Source: Antitrichia curtipendula
Taxonomy: Eukaryota > Streptophyta > Bryopsida > Hypnales > Leucodontaceae
NCBI GenBank assembly: GCA_951230915.1
Contig: OX579633.1
Coordinates: 3,038,001 to 3,102,000, forward strand
Direction: 5' to 3'
Length of the DNA: 64,000 nucleotides
This document shows, piece after piece, positions 62,845 to 64,000 of the stretch. Made by a program: the position numbers and the translations under genes. The notes beneath the pieces are model-generated. The model worked only from the letters and a program-made list of their open reading frames with translations. It was not told the DNA's origin and did no database searches. How positions within the stretch are numbered: the first letter of the stretch is position 1; each line of letters opens with the position of its first letter.

Positions 62845-64000
62845 TTATAGAGATGATGGTAAGGGTCCAAACCCACATGTAAACGTTCGCGTGGTTGGAG
62901 CACATTCAGGGGCACTCCCTCCTCCAGTACCTGAAGAAATGAGCGTCGCAAAAGCGTCTGTTGAGGAGCTTGGACCTGACGTGCTTCCAACAACAGCGTT
63001 CACACAATGCGTTTGCAGCCAGCGGTCCATTTCCCACAAGCAGTGCATCACACTCTCACGGCCTTGATAACCATGGCTCTCCAGTGGCAGAAGAACAAGC
63101 CTTGTAAGCGCCCCATGCCCTTTCAATGCGCTGAAAAACCGCTCCGACTGAAAGTGAAAAACAATAATGTAAGCTCCCCATTTGTTCGATATCGTTCTCG
63201 AAGAATATTTCAACTCTTCTATGCAGACTCTTTCTACCGGCATGCACAAGCCATGAAATAATAACTGTCAACGAAATAGCTAGAATTCTGAAATGTACCT
63301 GCATAGTCATTGTTCCAGCATTATTATCTTCGTCACCGTGTATTAGAAGGATGGGTTTTTTAATACGATCTGCATACATATATGGACTCATGTCTATGTA
63401 AGTCTTCTGCACTTGCCAGAGTCTTCTCTCTTTTGCCTGTCACAATAAGGCAATACAGTTGCTCAAATTTGAGTTCACTTCAGGCCTCACCCGAGCATGC
63501 ATCAACAAATAAATTTGAGATGAACCCTGAATATAACGCATATGGACAGAAATTTTACTAACAAACCTGGAAGCCGAAAGGTGTTAGTGTCCGGTTGTAA
63601 GCCCCACATCGAGCTATTCCACATGAAAACAAATCTGAGGCATGAATCAGAAGATTGGCAGTCATGAAGGCTCCATAAGAGTGTCCTCCCACCGCTATTT
63701 TGTTTCTGTCTGAAACCTACACAACATTTAACAAATAGTAATTAACATAGACTATCAGCAAAGGAACATCTATATGAAGATGTTAAGGACAGAGTAGTGT
63801 TAGCGTTGCAAAGTTTAAACATTATATGCGCCACGTCTATAAAAGAGATCGAATAAGCACACTTTCAAGAGAACTGGTACATCGAAGCATACCCCGCGCT
63901 TGACTACTTCATCTACTGCAGCTTGCGCACTTGCTACCAGTTGCTCAACGTACCTACGCAAAAATGTAATGTTATTTGGTTTCATTCATTCCAACATTCA
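62845..64000 (-). CDS. CGEP: Chloroplast glutamyl endopeptidase (S9-type serine protease), C-terminal part
   Basis: CGEP is known as a stromal serine protease cleaving after glutamate, with an alpha/beta-hydrolase catalytic domain. Four exons are visible (minus): 63893-63953, 63567-63716, 63299-63436 and 62845-63147, in matching phases; the rest lies to the right of the window. The catalytic Ser is in GHSYGAFMTANLL, the Asp in LIHGDEDNN and the His in LPLESHGY. Other family blocks are YVEQLVASAQAAVDEVVKRG, YNRTLTPFGFQ, YIDMSPYMYADRIKKPILL and WEMDRWLQTHCV. The tail after that is variable (TGGGSAPECAP ...) and ends at TAA 62845-62847. A possible donor (TTCAG|GTACTG) in the tail could instead lead to another small exon, but the read-through keeps the family's Gly-rich tail. 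All three triad residues are intact in the visible part. Confidence 0.88.

Noticed and set aside
62769..63261. Plus-strand frames opposite the last CGEP exon
   Set aside because: Antisense shadows; the minus strand carries the catalytic His and Asp motifs in phase.

Overview
This is a stretch of nuclear DNA from a plant, most likely a land plant. The evidence is four multi-exon loci with GT-AG introns, each recognisable as a plant family: a TIME FOR COFFEE (TIC)-like clock regulator, a plant-type methylenetetrahydrofolate reductase (MTHFR), a MEX1-type chloroplast maltose exporter, and a chloroplast glutamyl endopeptidase (CGEP). I cannot place the species from sequence alone. I see no prokaryotic operon, CRISPR array, rRNA or convincing tRNA.

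Layout. From 1 to about 8.76 kb lies a G+C-rich block holding the TIC-like gene on the minus strand. At least 14 exons can be chained in one reading frame, and the 3' end runs off the left edge. From 8.76 to 19.7 kb the DNA is AT-rich and gene-poor, with a Stowaway-type MITE, another inverted-repeat element and a ~460 bp hairpin. The MTHFR locus (19.8-25.8 kb, minus) keeps ten well-spliced exons, but exon 1 carries an in-frame TAG and one internal exon that should carry the EAHPDVIGENG block is missing, so this copy looks broken. From 26.5 to 33.05 kb lies what I read as one large pogo/Tc1-mariner-type DNA transposon: TA-flanked 25 bp terminal inverted repeats enclose a decayed DDE transposase, which is itself split by a 936 bp element with TTAA target duplications. 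From 33 to 43 kb there are more repeats, including further TTAA elements, a triplicated ~138 bp array and two inverted-repeat elements. The MEX1-like gene (43.6-46.7 kb, plus) is complete in nine exons and is preceded by a 4 x 65 bp repeat in its presumed leader. From 46.7 to 62.8 kb there are AT-rich repeats, hairpin elements and a 4 x 160 bp array. From 62.85 kb to the right edge are the last four visible exons of CGEP on the minus strand, with all three catalytic residues visible.

How the genes relate. They are not a cluster with one job. MEX1 and CGEP are both plastid-linked (night-time maltose export; stromal proteolysis), TIC is a nuclear clock and stress regulator, and MTHFR is cytosolic one-carbon metabolism. 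The most informative part of the window is its transposon archaeology: a TTAA-inserting, piggyBac-like MITE family supported by a restored reading frame and by a paralogous empty site, a nested pogo-like element, and several long hairpins.
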